Shown here: one piece after another, positions 56,607 through 64,000 of the stretch
Position numbering within the stretch: position 1 is the stretch's first letter
How the letters are laid out: every line of letters starts with the position of its first letter
Source: DAISKN01 sp963716925
GTDB lineage: Bacteria > Acidobacteriota > Vicinamibacteria > Marinacidobacterales > SMYC01
DNA: 64,000 nucleotides
NCBI GenBank assembly: GCA_963716925.1
Contig: CAVQUX010000010.1
Location: 434,001 to 498,000 of the forward strand
Direction of reading: 5' to 3'
Notes under the pieces: model-generated
The model's input: the letters and a program-made list of their open reading frames with translations, nothing else
The model's database searches: none
What the model was told of the DNA's origin: nothing
Position numbers and translations under genes: made by a program

Positions 56607-58433
56607 GTGCCGTTCGAGCCCGTGCCGGTAGCGACGCTCTTCGGGGAGGACCGAGCGAAGAAACGCTGGGTCGAGCTCGAGTCGATTCCCGAGCACGTGA
56701 CCAACGCGGTGCTCACCACCGAGGATCGGCGCTTTTTCGAGCACACCGGCTTCGATCCCATCGGGATCGCCCGCGCGCTCGTGACCGACCTCCGGCGCGG
56801 AGAGCTCGATCAGGGCGCGAGCACCCTCACACAGCAGCTGGTGAAGAACTACTTCCTCACCCCGGAGAGGACCTTCCGGCGAAAGCTCCTCGAAGCCTAC
56901 CTCGCGGTCCTCCTCGAGAGCCGCACCCGAAAGACCGACATTCTCGAGCTCTACATGAACGACGTGTACCTCGGGCAGCGAGGCTCGTTCGGGATCCACG
57001 GCGTCGCTCAGGCGGCGCAGATATTCTTCGGCAAGGATCTCAAGAACGTCACCCTGGCCGAGGCCGCGCTCATCGCGGCCCTCATTCGTTCTCCCAACTC
57101 CTCGAACCCGTTTCACCACCCCAAAGCGGCACTCGAAAGGCGCAACGTGGTGATCGAGCAGATGCGGGAGACCGGGCTTCTCGGCGAGGCCGAGGCGGCG
57201 AGCGAGAAACAGACTCCGCTCGGGCTCGTCGAAGGGACGGTCGACCAGGGCGAGGCGCCGTACTTCATCGACGCGCTCCGGGACGAGCTCCTCGCGACAT
57301 ACGACGCCGCCCGGATCCCCTCGCTCGGCCTCCGCATCCAGTCGACGATGGATCGTCACCTCCAGAGCGCGGCGCAGAAGGCCCTGCTGGAGGGCCTCGA
57401 CGAGATCCAGGACAAGCTTCCTCGTGGGGCTCCTTCGCCGCAAGCGGCGCTGGTAGCGATGCGGCCCGCGTCCGGCGACGTCCTTGCCCTGGTGGGGGCG
57501 CGGAGCTACGGCGCCAGCCAGTTCAACCGGGCGACCGAAGCTCGCCGCCAGCCGGGAAGCGCGTTCAAGCCCTTCGTGTACCTCGCGGCCTTCGAGCACG
57601 ACCCTGCGCTCGGACCCACGTCCACGGTGAAGGATGAGCCGAGGACGTTTCGACAAGGCGGACGATCGTGGACCCCTTCGAACTATACGGGCCGCTTCGA
57701 AGGCGTCGTGAGCTATCGCAGGGCCCTCGCGCTCTCACTGAACGTCGCGACCGCGGGCGTCGGCGAGAGGGTCGGCTTCGGACGGGTCGTCGATCTCTGG
57801 CACTCCATGGGAATGGAGAGCCGGATCGAGCCCTACCCTTCCCTGGTGCTGGGCTCGTTCGAAGTGACCCCGCTCGAGCTCGCCACCGCCTACGCGGTTC
57901 TCGCGGGCGGCGGGAAGAGAGTCGAGCCCCGATTCTTCACGTCCGTCGAGGACGCCACGGGCGGGAGCCTCGTCGAGAATCGACCGAGTGCCCGGAGCGT
58001 CGTTTCACCGGAAAGCGCTTACCTGGTCACCGATATGCTCCGGACCGCAATCGACGCCGGCACCGGAAGAGAGATCCGCGCCCGCGGCCTCGCGGTCGAC
58101 ATCGCGGGCAAGACCGGCACGACGAACGACACCAGGGATGCCTGGTTCGTGGGATACACGCCCGAGCTGCTCGCGGTGGTCTGGGTCGGCTACGACGACA
58201 ACCGCGAGCTCGGTCTCTCCGGGGCCGAGGCCGCGCTCCCCATCTGGGCGCGCTTCATGAAGGCGGCTCTCGCGGGGGGCGACAAGGACTCGTTCGTTCC
58301 CCCCTCGGGCATCGTCGCCGCCGAGATCGACCCGGCCTCCGGGAAGCGAGCGACGAAAAGCTGCCCTCGGCGTGTTCGCGAAGTCTTCCGGAAAGAGGCG
58401 GCGCCGCGAGAAGTCTGTCCGCTGCACGGGTAG
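56607..58433 (+). CDS. Class A penicillin-binding protein (PBP1B-like), catalytic part
   Basis: 608 residues in the next frame: VPFEPVPVATLFGEDRAKKRWVEL continues the UB2H-linker text. The GT51 domain has AVLTTEDRRFFEHTGFDP (catalytic Glu) and GASTLTQQLVKNYFL. The transpeptidase domain has RRQPGSAFKPFVYLAAF (SxxK), LALSLNVATAG (SxN) and VDIAGKTGTTNDTRDAWFVG (KTG). All active-site motifs are present, so if the frame were restored the enzyme would be fully functional. As it stands, translation would need to begin at the GTG at 56607 and would lack the membrane anchor. Confidence 0.85.
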   Translation: MPFEPVPVATLFGEDRAKKRWVELESIPEHVTNAVLTTEDRRFFEHTGFDPIGIARALVTDLRRGELDQGASTLTQQLVKNYFLTPERTFRRKLLEAYLAVLLESRTRKTDILELYMNDVYLGQRGSFGIHGVAQAAQIFFGKDLKNVTLAEAALIAALIRSPNSSNPFHHPKAALERRNVVIEQMRETGLLGEAEAASEKQTPLGLVEGTVDQGEAPYFIDALRDELLATYDAARIPSLGLRIQSTMDRHLQSAAQKALLEGLDEIQDKLPRGAPSPQAALVAMRPASGDVLALVGARSYGASQFNRATEARRQPGSAFKPFVYLAAFEHDPALGPTSTVKDEPRTFRQGGRSWTPSNYTGRFEGVVSYRRALALSLNVATAGVGERVGFGRVVDLWHSMGMESRIEPYPSLVLGSFEVTPLELATAYAVLAGGGKRVEPRFFTSVEDATGGSLVENRPSARSVVSPESAYLVTDMLRTAIDAGTGREIRARGLAVDIAGKTGTTNDTRDAWFVGYTPELLAVVWVGYDDNRELGLSGAEAALPIWARFMKAALAGGDKDSFVPPSGIVAAEIDPASGKRATKSCPRRVREVFRKEAAPREVCPLHG

Positions 58434-58560
58434 CGCGACGGGTGAGAGACGTCGATCGACGGACGTTTCCCACGATCGCCGGAGCTCCAGCAGCCGCGCG
58501 ATCACCGAAACGGATCCGCAAGCGGGGTCGATTCCCCCGGGGGAAAAACCAACAGCGCAC

Positions 58561-59340
58561 TCACTCCTTCACGTAGCAGGGATAATCGCGCTGCGCTCGG
58601 GCGACCGCCTGACTGTCGATTTCGTAGAACGCGACCGGGGTCGCTTCCGAGGTCTGGACGGCGACCTCGCCTTCGGGGGTCACCACCATTCCCGCGCCCC
58701 CGAAGATCTGACCGCGCGAATCCGTCCCGCCGCGGTTCGAGGTCAGGACGTAGCACCCCGAGACGATCGCCGCCATCCTCATCGCGACCGTCCACCGGGG
58801 GACCGATGCCCTGGCCGTCGCACGGGGAACCCAGATGACCTGGGCGCCTCCCCGTCCGTATTCGCGCGCGCGCTCGTTGAACATGAGCTCGGTGCAGATG
58901 AGAAATCCGCCTCGAATCTTGCCGGCGGGCGCCACGCGGAAGTGCCTCTCCCCCGCTTCGAACCATCGGGCCTCGTAGTAGCCCTCTTCGTCGGGGAAGT
59001 ACTGTTTGGTGTGGACGCCCGCGGCACCGTCGGCCTTCGCCCAGACGAAGGCCTCGTTGACCCGACGGCCCCCGTCTTCCCTGGGGCGCGAGCCGAGAAC
59101 CACGGGCGCCCCGAGATCGCCGAGGTTCGAGAGCGCCTCTTCATGAACGGCGCAGGCCTGCTTCCAGGCGCCCTTGTTGAAGATGGCCCCGGCGGCGATC
59201 CACTTGCCGAAGGGCATTTCGTTGAGGAGAAAGAGGTCCGGCGCCTCGCGGGCCACCGTCCGGCAGAGCTGGCTCCATTCGGACGAGCCCGGAAGGAGCT
59301 CCGGAGGAGACTCGCAAACGCCGACCTTCAACTTCGCCAT
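58561..59340 (-). CDS. Carbon-nitrogen hydrolase (nitrilase superfamily)
   Basis: 259 residues. The Glu-Lys-Cys triad is visible: E41 in FLLNEMPFGKW, K112 in VHTKQYFPDEEGY, C149 in GGFLICTELMF. The start at 59340 is supported by GGAGGAG at good spacing. Such cytosolic enzymes hydrolyse amides or nitriles; HTKQYFPDEEGYYEARWF is not specific enough to name a substrate. Confidence 0.85.
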   Translation of the reverse strand: MAKLKVGVCESPPELLPGSSEWSQLCRTVAREAPDLFLLNEMPFGKWIAAGAIFNKGAWKQACAVHEEALSNLGDLGAPVVLGSRPREDGGRRVNEAFVWAKADGAAGVHTKQYFPDEEGYYEARWFEAGERHFRVAPAGKIRGGFLICTELMFNERAREYGRGGAQVIWVPRATARASVPRWTVAMRMAAIVSGCYVLTSNRGGTDSRGQIFGGAGMVVTPEGEVAVQTSEATPVAFYEIDSQAVARAQRDYPCYVKE

Positions 59341-59447
59341 GTGAATCTCCTCCCGTCCGTGGGGATACATACTACAGCGTCCTCGGGGGAACGCCCACAG
59401 CCGGGATCACGGCCGGTCGTCCGAGCCCCCTTCAGAATAAAACCACC

Positions 59448-60044
59448 ATGAAGAGCGAGCTCGACCTGGTGCGGGAGTTCTCCGAACTGAACGAGGCGAA
59501 GGTCGACTCCTGGGGCATTCTTCCCGTCGCATCGGAGAAGCGCTTCCGGGAGCTCAAGGCTTACTTCGACGACCTCATGCTCCGGCGCTCGAGCGACCGC
59601 ATTCCGTTCCTGGATCGCCACGAGACTTTCGAGATCCGGAGCGCGGTAACCGGACGTCTGCGGCTCCGCATTCCGGCGGCGATGAGCCTCTTCTTCTGCC
59701 ACGACGACGCTTACGCTCCCGCCCGGTCGGTCAACCTCAGCCGGGGCGGGCTCTTCCTGGGCTCCGACGTGACCCTGCCGCGAGGCGATCGAATGACTCT
59801 CTACATGCCCAATCTCGGCCGGGGATACGAAAGCCTCTTCGAGACCACGGTCGACGTCGTCTGGGCCGCCCGCGACGCCCGGGCGGCGAATCGGGGCATG
59901 GGCGTGAGGTTCCAGGATCTGCGCCCCGAGGCGGCGGAACAGCTCGACGATTTCGTCGTCGCCTTTCTCCGCGATCGGATCTCGAAGACGAGCCCCGTGG
60001 GTCACCGTCCGGGCTGGCTCGCCGAGCGCCACATCATCGTGTAG
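59448..60044 (+). CDS. PilZ-domain protein (c-di-GMP receptor)
   Basis: 198 residues. The PilZ domain from ~65 has RLRLR (RxxxR) and, after a loop, VNLSRGGLFLGSD ([D/N]xSxxG), the two c-di-GMP-binding motifs, followed by DVVWAARDARAANRGMGVRFQDL. The N-terminal ~60 residues form a helical segment. A c-di-GMP-binding protein could link to the Tad pilus, but it lies outside that cluster. The last 11 bases overlap the convergent transporter gene. Confidence 0.8.
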   Translation: MKSELDLVREFSELNEAKVDSWGILPVASEKRFRELKAYFDDLMLRRSSDRIPFLDRHETFEIRSAVTGRLRLRIPAAMSLFFCHDDAYAPARSVNLSRGGLFLGSDVTLPRGDRMTLYMPNLGRGYESLFETTVDVVWAARDARAANRGMGVRFQDLRPEAAEQLDDFVVAFLRDRISKTSPVGHRPGWLAERHIIV

Positions 60045-61227
60045 CTTGGGGAGCGGGCGCCGGCACGGCCTGGACACGAGCCGCGAGGAGCGAGACGCCG
60101 AACACCACGACACCCGCGACCTCGAAGGGAACGCTCGGACCGAGCTTCCCGAACGCGGCACCGGCCCAGATCGGGCCGAAGATGCGCGCGATTCCTCCGA
60201 AAGCCTGCTGAACTCCGAGAACCTGGCCGAGCTCCGTGCGAAGGCACCGTTGCGTGAGGAGGGCGCTCGTCGCGGGAAAGAGGAGCGCGGTGCCGATGGG
60301 CACGAGAAGCATCACGGGGATGAAGGACGATAGATGTCTCGGCAGTGGGAAAGCGGCGAGTCCGAGCGCCAGGAGGAGCGCCCCGGCCCTCATGAGCCGA
60401 ACCTCGCCGAAGCGGCTCACCAGCGTCCCGAGGATTCCGGCGCGCATGATTACCGAGACCCCGCCCAGGATGGAGTAGATGTAGCCGATGTGCGCTTCGT
60501 CCAGGCCGAACCGCCCCTTGAGGGACAGCGCCAGAACGGCGGTCATCGAGCTGAAAGCGGTCATCGCTACCGCGTAGATCCAGATGAGCTCCGACGCTTC
60601 CCTTCCCGGGTGGCGAAGCGTTTCCCAAACCATCGCCGATATGGAGCGCCTCCCGCCTGGGGTCTCGGATTTCGCGGCGGGGGCTTTCGACTCGGGGAGG
60701 AGCCTCCAGGCGGATACGAGGTTTACGAAAGCGAGACCCGCGGCGAGGAGACCGGGAGTATGGGGGCCGAGGAGCCAGGCCGCCGAGCCGATGACAGGGC
60801 CGATCATGACGCCGGTGTTCGTCGCCGCGGAGAGCCAACCCAGCGCTTTCGCGCGGTCCTTTCCCTCGACGGAGTCTCCAATGTAGGCCTGCATCACGCT
60901 GGTGGTTCCGCCGCTCGCTCCCTGCACGATCCGACAGAGGAACAGCATGGCGATGGAGTCCGCGAAGGCGAAGACGAGAAACGCCAGGCAGGATCCCGAG
61001 AGGCTGACGAGCAGCGCCGGCCGCCGGCCGAATCGATCGGAGAAACGCCCCCAGAGCGGCGAAGCCGCCACTTGAGCGACGGAAAAGGAGGCCACCATGA
61101 GCCCAATCACCGTCGGACTCGCCTGCAGGCGCAACGCATAGAGTGGAAGCAGGGGGAACACCATCGCGTAGCCGAGCATGTCGACGAACGCGTTGAGGAG
61201 CAGGACCCACAGTTTGCGGAGGCTCAC
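60034..61227 (-). CDS. MFS transporter (TetA/DHA1-type drug efflux)
   Basis: 397 residues, twelve predicted membrane helices. MFS loop motif GRFSDRFGRRPALL between helices 2 and 3; RIVQGASGGTTSVMQAYIGD in helix 4-5; DHA1-type TetA-like pattern. Proton-driven efflux of small molecules is likely, but the substrate is not determinable. Convergent, 11-base overlap with the PilZ gene. Confidence 0.85.
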   Translation of the reverse strand: MSLRKLWVLLLNAFVDMLGYAMVFPLLPLYALRLQASPTVIGLMVASFSVAQVAASPLWGRFSDRFGRRPALLVSLSGSCLAFLVFAFADSIAMLFLCRIVQGASGGTTSVMQAYIGDSVEGKDRAKALGWLSAATNTGVMIGPVIGSAAWLLGPHTPGLLAAGLAFVNLVSAWRLLPESKAPAAKSETPGGRRSISAMVWETLRHPGREASELIWIYAVAMTAFSSMTAVLALSLKGRFGLDEAHIGYIYSILGGVSVIMRAGILGTLVSRFGEVRLMRAGALLLALGLAAFPLPRHLSSFIPVMLLVPIGTALLFPATSALLTQRCLRTELGQVLGVQQAFGGIARIFGPIWAGAAFGKLGPSVPFEVAGVVVFGVSLLAARVQAVPAPAPQATR

Positions 61228-61258
61228 GAGGATTTGCTAGATTTGGCGGGTCCCGATT

Positions 61259-61333
61259 GGGCGATTAACTCAGTGGGAGAGTGCTACCTTCACACGGTAG
61301 AAGTCGCAGGTTCAAATCCTGCATCGCCCACCA
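61259..61333 (+). tRNA. tRNA-Val (anticodon CAC)
   Basis: Cloverleaf: acceptor GGGCGAT / ATCGCCC, D arm with ACTCAGTGGGAGAGT, anticodon stem CTACC / GGTAG around loop TTCACAC giving anticodon CAC at 61291-61293, T arm GCAGGTTCAAATCCTGC, and a genome-encoded CCA at 61331-61333. It reads GUG. Confidence 0.95.
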
Positions 61334-61351
61334 TTCCTGGTTGCTCGCGCG

Positions 61352-62047
61352 CTAGTCTCGCGAACGCCCGCCCAGCAATCCGGCGCGCATCATGTAGTAA
61401 AGGAGCGTCGCGATTGAGGTGAGAGCGCCAGCGACGTAGGTCATGGCGGCGGCGCTCAGCACCTTCGACACCCCCGCGCGCTCGGAATCGGTCACGAAGC
61501 CCGTCTCATAGACCATCGCCTTCGCCCGCGCCGAAGCGTTCAGCTCGACAGGAAGGGTCACGATCTGGAATGCGACGACAGCCACGAAGAGAACGATTCC
61601 GATCTGCACCAGCCCGACCGACTGCAGCAGGATGCCCGCCATGAAGACCCAGATCCAGGCGCTCGAGCCGAACTGCGCGATGGGAGCCATCGTATGGCGT
61701 AGGAGAAGGGGCCGGTAGCCGGTCGCGTGCTGAATCGCGTGCCCCGCTTCGTGGGCGGCGACGCCGATGGCGCCGATGGAGCGGCCGCGGTAGACGTCCG
61801 ACGACAAACGGAGCTTCCGGACGCGCGGATCGTAGTGGTCGGAAAGCTGACCGGCGAACTCCTCGACCGGCAGGTCGAGCCCGTTGCGAAGGAGGAGCTC
61901 GCGCGCGACTTCCGCTCCGCTGGCACGGCTCGCCGCCTGCACCTGGTTGTACCGGTGGAACGTCGACTTCACCTTGAACGCGGCCCACATCGACAGCAGC
62001 ATCGGAGGGCCGACGATGAGGAAATACATGGGGTCGAAGTAGAACAT
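61352..62047 (-). CDS. YugP-type membrane zinc metallopeptidase
   Basis: 231 residues with the pattern of the putative neutral zinc metallopeptidase (YugP) family: an N-terminal membrane helix, ARELLLRNGLDLPVE, AIGVAAHEAGHAIQHATGY with H99-E100-H103 zinc motif, then two or three membrane helices and AKAMVYETGFVTDSERAGVSKVLSAAAMTYVAGAL. Substrate unknown. Nineteen bases from the tRNA gene. Confidence 0.88.
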   Translation of the reverse strand: MFYFDPMYFLIVGPPMLLSMWAAFKVKSTFHRYNQVQAASRASGAEVARELLLRNGLDLPVEEFAGQLSDHYDPRVRKLRLSSDVYRGRSIGAIGVAAHEAGHAIQHATGYRPLLLRHTMAPIAQFGSSAWIWVFMAGILLQSVGLVQIGIVLFVAVVAFQIVTLPVELNASARAKAMVYETGFVTDSERAGVSKVLSAAAMTYVAGALTSIATLLYYMMRAGLLGGRSRD

Positions 62048-62079
62048 GAGCCCAGTTTAGCTCGTATTTCCCGCCCCCG

Positions 62080-62988
62080 TCAGAGCGCCGCGAAGTCGGT
62101 GAGCGTCTTGAACTCCTGATACCGCTGGTAGACCTCGTCTCGGCCGAGCCGTACGAGCCTCGCGGTACCGAGGTCCTCGACGCAGAACGACCCGAGGACG
62201 CTGCCGAAGATGATCGCCTGCCGTACGGCCTGATCGTCCAGGCGTTCGCGCGTCGCCAGATAGCCCATGAAGCCGCCGGCGAAGCTGTCGCCGGCGCCCG
62301 TGGGATCGACGGCGGTCTCCAGCGGAAACGATACGGTGGCGAACCGCTCGCTCTCCCGGAAGCAGAGGACCCCGTACTCGCCCCGTTTCACGACGAGAGT
62401 CGACGGACCCATGGCGCGGATCCTCGCGGCGGCCTTCACCAGGTTGTGCTCCCCTCCGAGCTGCCGCGCTTCCTCGTCGTTGATCACGAGAACGTCGATC
62501 TTCGAGAGCATTTCCCGAAGCTCATCGGGAGTGCGCTCGATCCAGTAGTTCATCGTGTCGGCGCCGATGAGCTTCGGAGAGCTCACCTGCTTCATCACCT
62601 CCACCTGGAGCGTCGGGTGGATGTTCGCGAGGAATACCAGCGAAGAACGCCGGAAGTGCTCGGGAATCGTGGGCTGAAATTTCTCGAACACCCCGAGGTC
62701 GGTGAAGAGCGTGGTCCGCTGCGTCAGGTCCTGGCTGTACTCCCCTCCCCAGCGGAACGTGGTTCCCCGGGCGGTCTCGAGCCCGGACAGGTCCACGGGC
62801 CGGCCCTCGAAGATCGTCCGGTCGTCCTCGGTGAAATCGTCCCCCACCACCGCGACCACGTTGACCTGGGTGAAGAACGAGGCCGAGAGCGCGAAATAGG
62901 TCGCGGCCCCTCCCAGGACCCGGTCCGCTTCCTTGGTCGGCGTCTTCAGAACGTCGAACGCTACCGAACCGACGACGAGAATCGACAT
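62080..62988 (-). CDS. PfkB-family carbohydrate/nucleoside kinase
   Basis: 302 residues. The N-terminal GGAATYFALSASFF and the C-terminal signature VDPTGAGDSFAGGFMGYLA (catalytic Asp in GAGD) define the PfkB family. Substrate features are ambiguous; ribokinase- or adenosine-kinase-type activity is possible. The start at 62988 (MSILVVGSVAFD) has only AAGG directly upstream. It follows the MTA phosphorylase gene on the same strand, so the pair may work together in purine/methylthioadenosine salvage, for example by phosphorylating the sugar product. Confidence 0.82.
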   Translation of the reverse strand: MSILVVGSVAFDVLKTPTKEADRVLGGAATYFALSASFFTQVNVVAVVGDDFTEDDRTIFEGRPVDLSGLETARGTTFRWGGEYSQDLTQRTTLFTDLGVFEKFQPTIPEHFRRSSLVFLANIHPTLQVEVMKQVSSPKLIGADTMNYWIERTPDELREMLSKIDVLVINDEEARQLGGEHNLVKAAARIRAMGPSTLVVKRGEYGVLCFRESERFATVSFPLETAVDPTGAGDSFAGGFMGYLATRERLDDQAVRQAIIFGSVLGSFCVEDLGTARLVRLGRDEVYQRYQEFKTLTDFAAL

Positions 62989-63063
62989 CCTTAATGCTCG
63001 CCTCGCTCTTCGATCAATACGGTGGGGCCCCCCCACCGCTCTCGGCTGAGGGCTCCGCTCGGC

Positions 63064-63088
63064 TCGCTCCCCGCGCTCCTCGCGCGGG
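63064..63088. repeat. GC-rich repeat related to 40934 and 41011, inverted
   Basis: The reverse complement of this stretch shares CCGCGCGAGGAGCGCGG and most of the following GAGCGA with the 26-bp repeats at 40934 and 41011. The spacer 62989-63243 is otherwise GC-rich, with hairpins at about 63019-63038 and 63185-63201 (CCGCGCC-TTC-GGCGCGG, a perfect seven-pair stem). No gene is seen in it; the second hairpin could terminate or attenuate transcription between the two genes. Confidence 0.55.
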
Positions 63089-63243
63089 GAGGACGGCCGA
63101 ATCGTCCGCATTCGGGCTGCTTCGAGGGAATCAGATGTTGCCGGGCTTCTTCGAAGCTTCCCCCACGGCAAAATTCCCGCGGCTCCGCGCCTTCGGCGCG
63201 GCGGCTCCTCCCGGCCGGGCTCGCTCCGCTCGCACGGGATGCA

Positions 63244-64000
63244 TCACTTCACGTATTTCCCGATGATGGGCGCGAGGTCGCGCTTCACCTTCTCGGGAAT
63301 GTGGTCCGGACTGGTGATGATGGCGTTCTTCAGGGAATGCGCCTGGGGAGAGGGTACGTTCAGGTCGAGCGCCTTCACCGTTCGGGCGATGATCTTGTGC
63401 GCCGCCTCCGCGTTCTTGTGCAGGTTGGCGATGATCTGCTCCACCGTGACCGAGGCGTGGCTCACGTGCCAGCAATCGTAGTCGGTCACCAGCGCCAGCG
63501 TCGCGTAGCTCATCTCCGCCTCGCGGGCGAGCTTCGCCTCCTGCAGATTCGTCATGCCGATGACGTGGGCGCCCCAGGAGCGATAGAGCTCGGATTCCGC
63601 CAGCGTCGAGAACTGCGGTCCCTCGATGCAGACGTAGGTGCCGCCCCGGTGCGCCCGCGGCCCGGCATCCAGAGTGGCCTCGTAGAGAAGCTTCGAGAGC
63701 CGGGCGCAGAACGGATGCGAGAACTCGACGTGCGCGGCGATGCCGTTTCCGAAGAACGTCGAGATCCGCCCCCGGGTACGATCGATGAGCTGGTCGGGGA
63801 TGACCACGTCGAGCGGATGGATGTCCTCCTTGAGCGAGCCGACCGCGCTCGCGGAGATGATGTGCTCCACCCCGAGGAGCTTGAGACCGAAGATATTCGC
63901 CCGGAAATTGAGCTCGCTCGGAAGAATCCGATGTCCGACCCCGTGGCGGGCGAGGAACGCGACCGGCTTTCCCTCGAGCTTCCCGACGACGTACTTGTCC
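63244..64000 (-). CDS. mtnP: S-methyl-5'-thioadenosine phosphorylase (runs off the window)
   Basis: The C-terminal ~251 residues are present; the start lies beyond base 64000. GKPVAFLARHGVGHRILPSELN, ISASAVGSLKEDIHPLDVVIPDQ, TYVCIEGPQFSTLAESELYRSWG and VIGMTNLQEAKLAREAEMSYATLALVTDYDCW are the conserved stretches of MTA/purine phosphorylases; the GPQFST and MTN(L)xE segments mark the MTAP branch. It cleaves 5'-methylthioadenosine to adenine and methylthioribose-1-phosphate in methionine salvage. Ends VPSPQAH ... IIGKYVK. Confidence 0.93.
   Translation of the reverse strand, partial: DKYVVGKLEGKPVAFLARHGVGHRILPSELNFRANIFGLKLLGVEHIISASAVGSLKEDIHPLDVVIPDQLIDRTRGRISTFFGNGIAAHVEFSHPFCARLSKLLYEATLDAGPRAHRGGTYVCIEGPQFSTLAESELYRSWGAHVIGMTNLQEAKLAREAEMSYATLALVTDYDCWHVSHASVTVEQIIANLHKNAEAAHKIIARTVKALDLNVPSPQAHSLKNAIITSPDHIPEKVKRDLAPIIGKYVK

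Noticed and set aside
62989..63171. N-terminal extension of the PfkB kinase through the spacer
   Set aside because: The extension is Arg/Pro-rich, contains the repeats and hairpins, and the family N-terminus (ILVVGSVAFD) begins at 62988.

Overview
The window is high-GC bacterial chromosome with no plasmid, phage or CRISPR signature. Its gene set includes secreted S9 and CocE/S15 hydrolases, an amidohydrolase, TolB-like propellers, DinB, hybrid histidine kinases and a large Tad pilus cluster with FHA-domain proteins. This suggests a free-living, diderm, Acidobacteriota-like organism. The placement is an inference from gene content; there is no rRNA in the window.

Layout. 1-7.3 kb: a truncated PLP enzyme, a LmbE-type deacetylase, a nucleotidyltransferase, a remnant of an IS91-type transposase, DinB, a secreted CocE/S15 hydrolase, a small secreted protein and a class III aminotransferase. 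7.4-25 kb: an envelope and cell-wall block. It holds an M48 protease, an L,D-transpeptidase with an apparently catalytically dead paralogue, a YtxH protein, a DUF1345 membrane protein, a Gly-zipper exported protein, two GlsB/YeaQ proteins, an AsmA-like protein, a bifunctional penicillin-binding protein, two hybrid histidine kinases and a dodecin. Eight sites matching the sigma-54 -24/-12 consensus lie in the intergenic gaps of this block, in front of most of its transcription units. This looks like a sigma-54 envelope regulon and is the main discovery candidate.

25.4-29.6 kb: two polytopic membrane proteins flank a TolB-like propeller gene, which sits between two near-identical 47-bp direct repeats. 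29.7-47.2 kb: one long plus-strand Tad/Flp pilus cluster. Its order is pilins, TadE/TadG-type proteins, CpaB, the CpaC secretin, a fused TadZ-TadA protein, TadB, a pilin-like protein, TadC, three different FHA-domain membrane proteins, a second (GspE/PilB-type) ATPase and a TPR protein. Many of its genes overlap by 1-8 bases.

47.2-53.3 kb: a minus-strand run of S9 peptidase, phytase-like esterase, cystathionine beta-synthase and D-aminoacylase-type amidohydrolase. 53.5-64 kb: housekeeping and accessory genes. These are a Cys-rich small protein, GT2, pyruvate kinase, a PBP1b-type protein, a nitrilase-family hydrolase, a PilZ protein, an MFS transporter, tRNA-Val(CAC), a YugP-type zinc protease, a PfkB kinase and MTA phosphorylase, which runs off the end.

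Four genes (bases ~279, ~11530, ~18735, ~56606) are each broken by a single-base indel while both halves remain well conserved. Two of them are the only class A penicillin-binding proteins in view. Indel errors in a draft assembly are the simplest explanation, so these genes may be intact in the organism.
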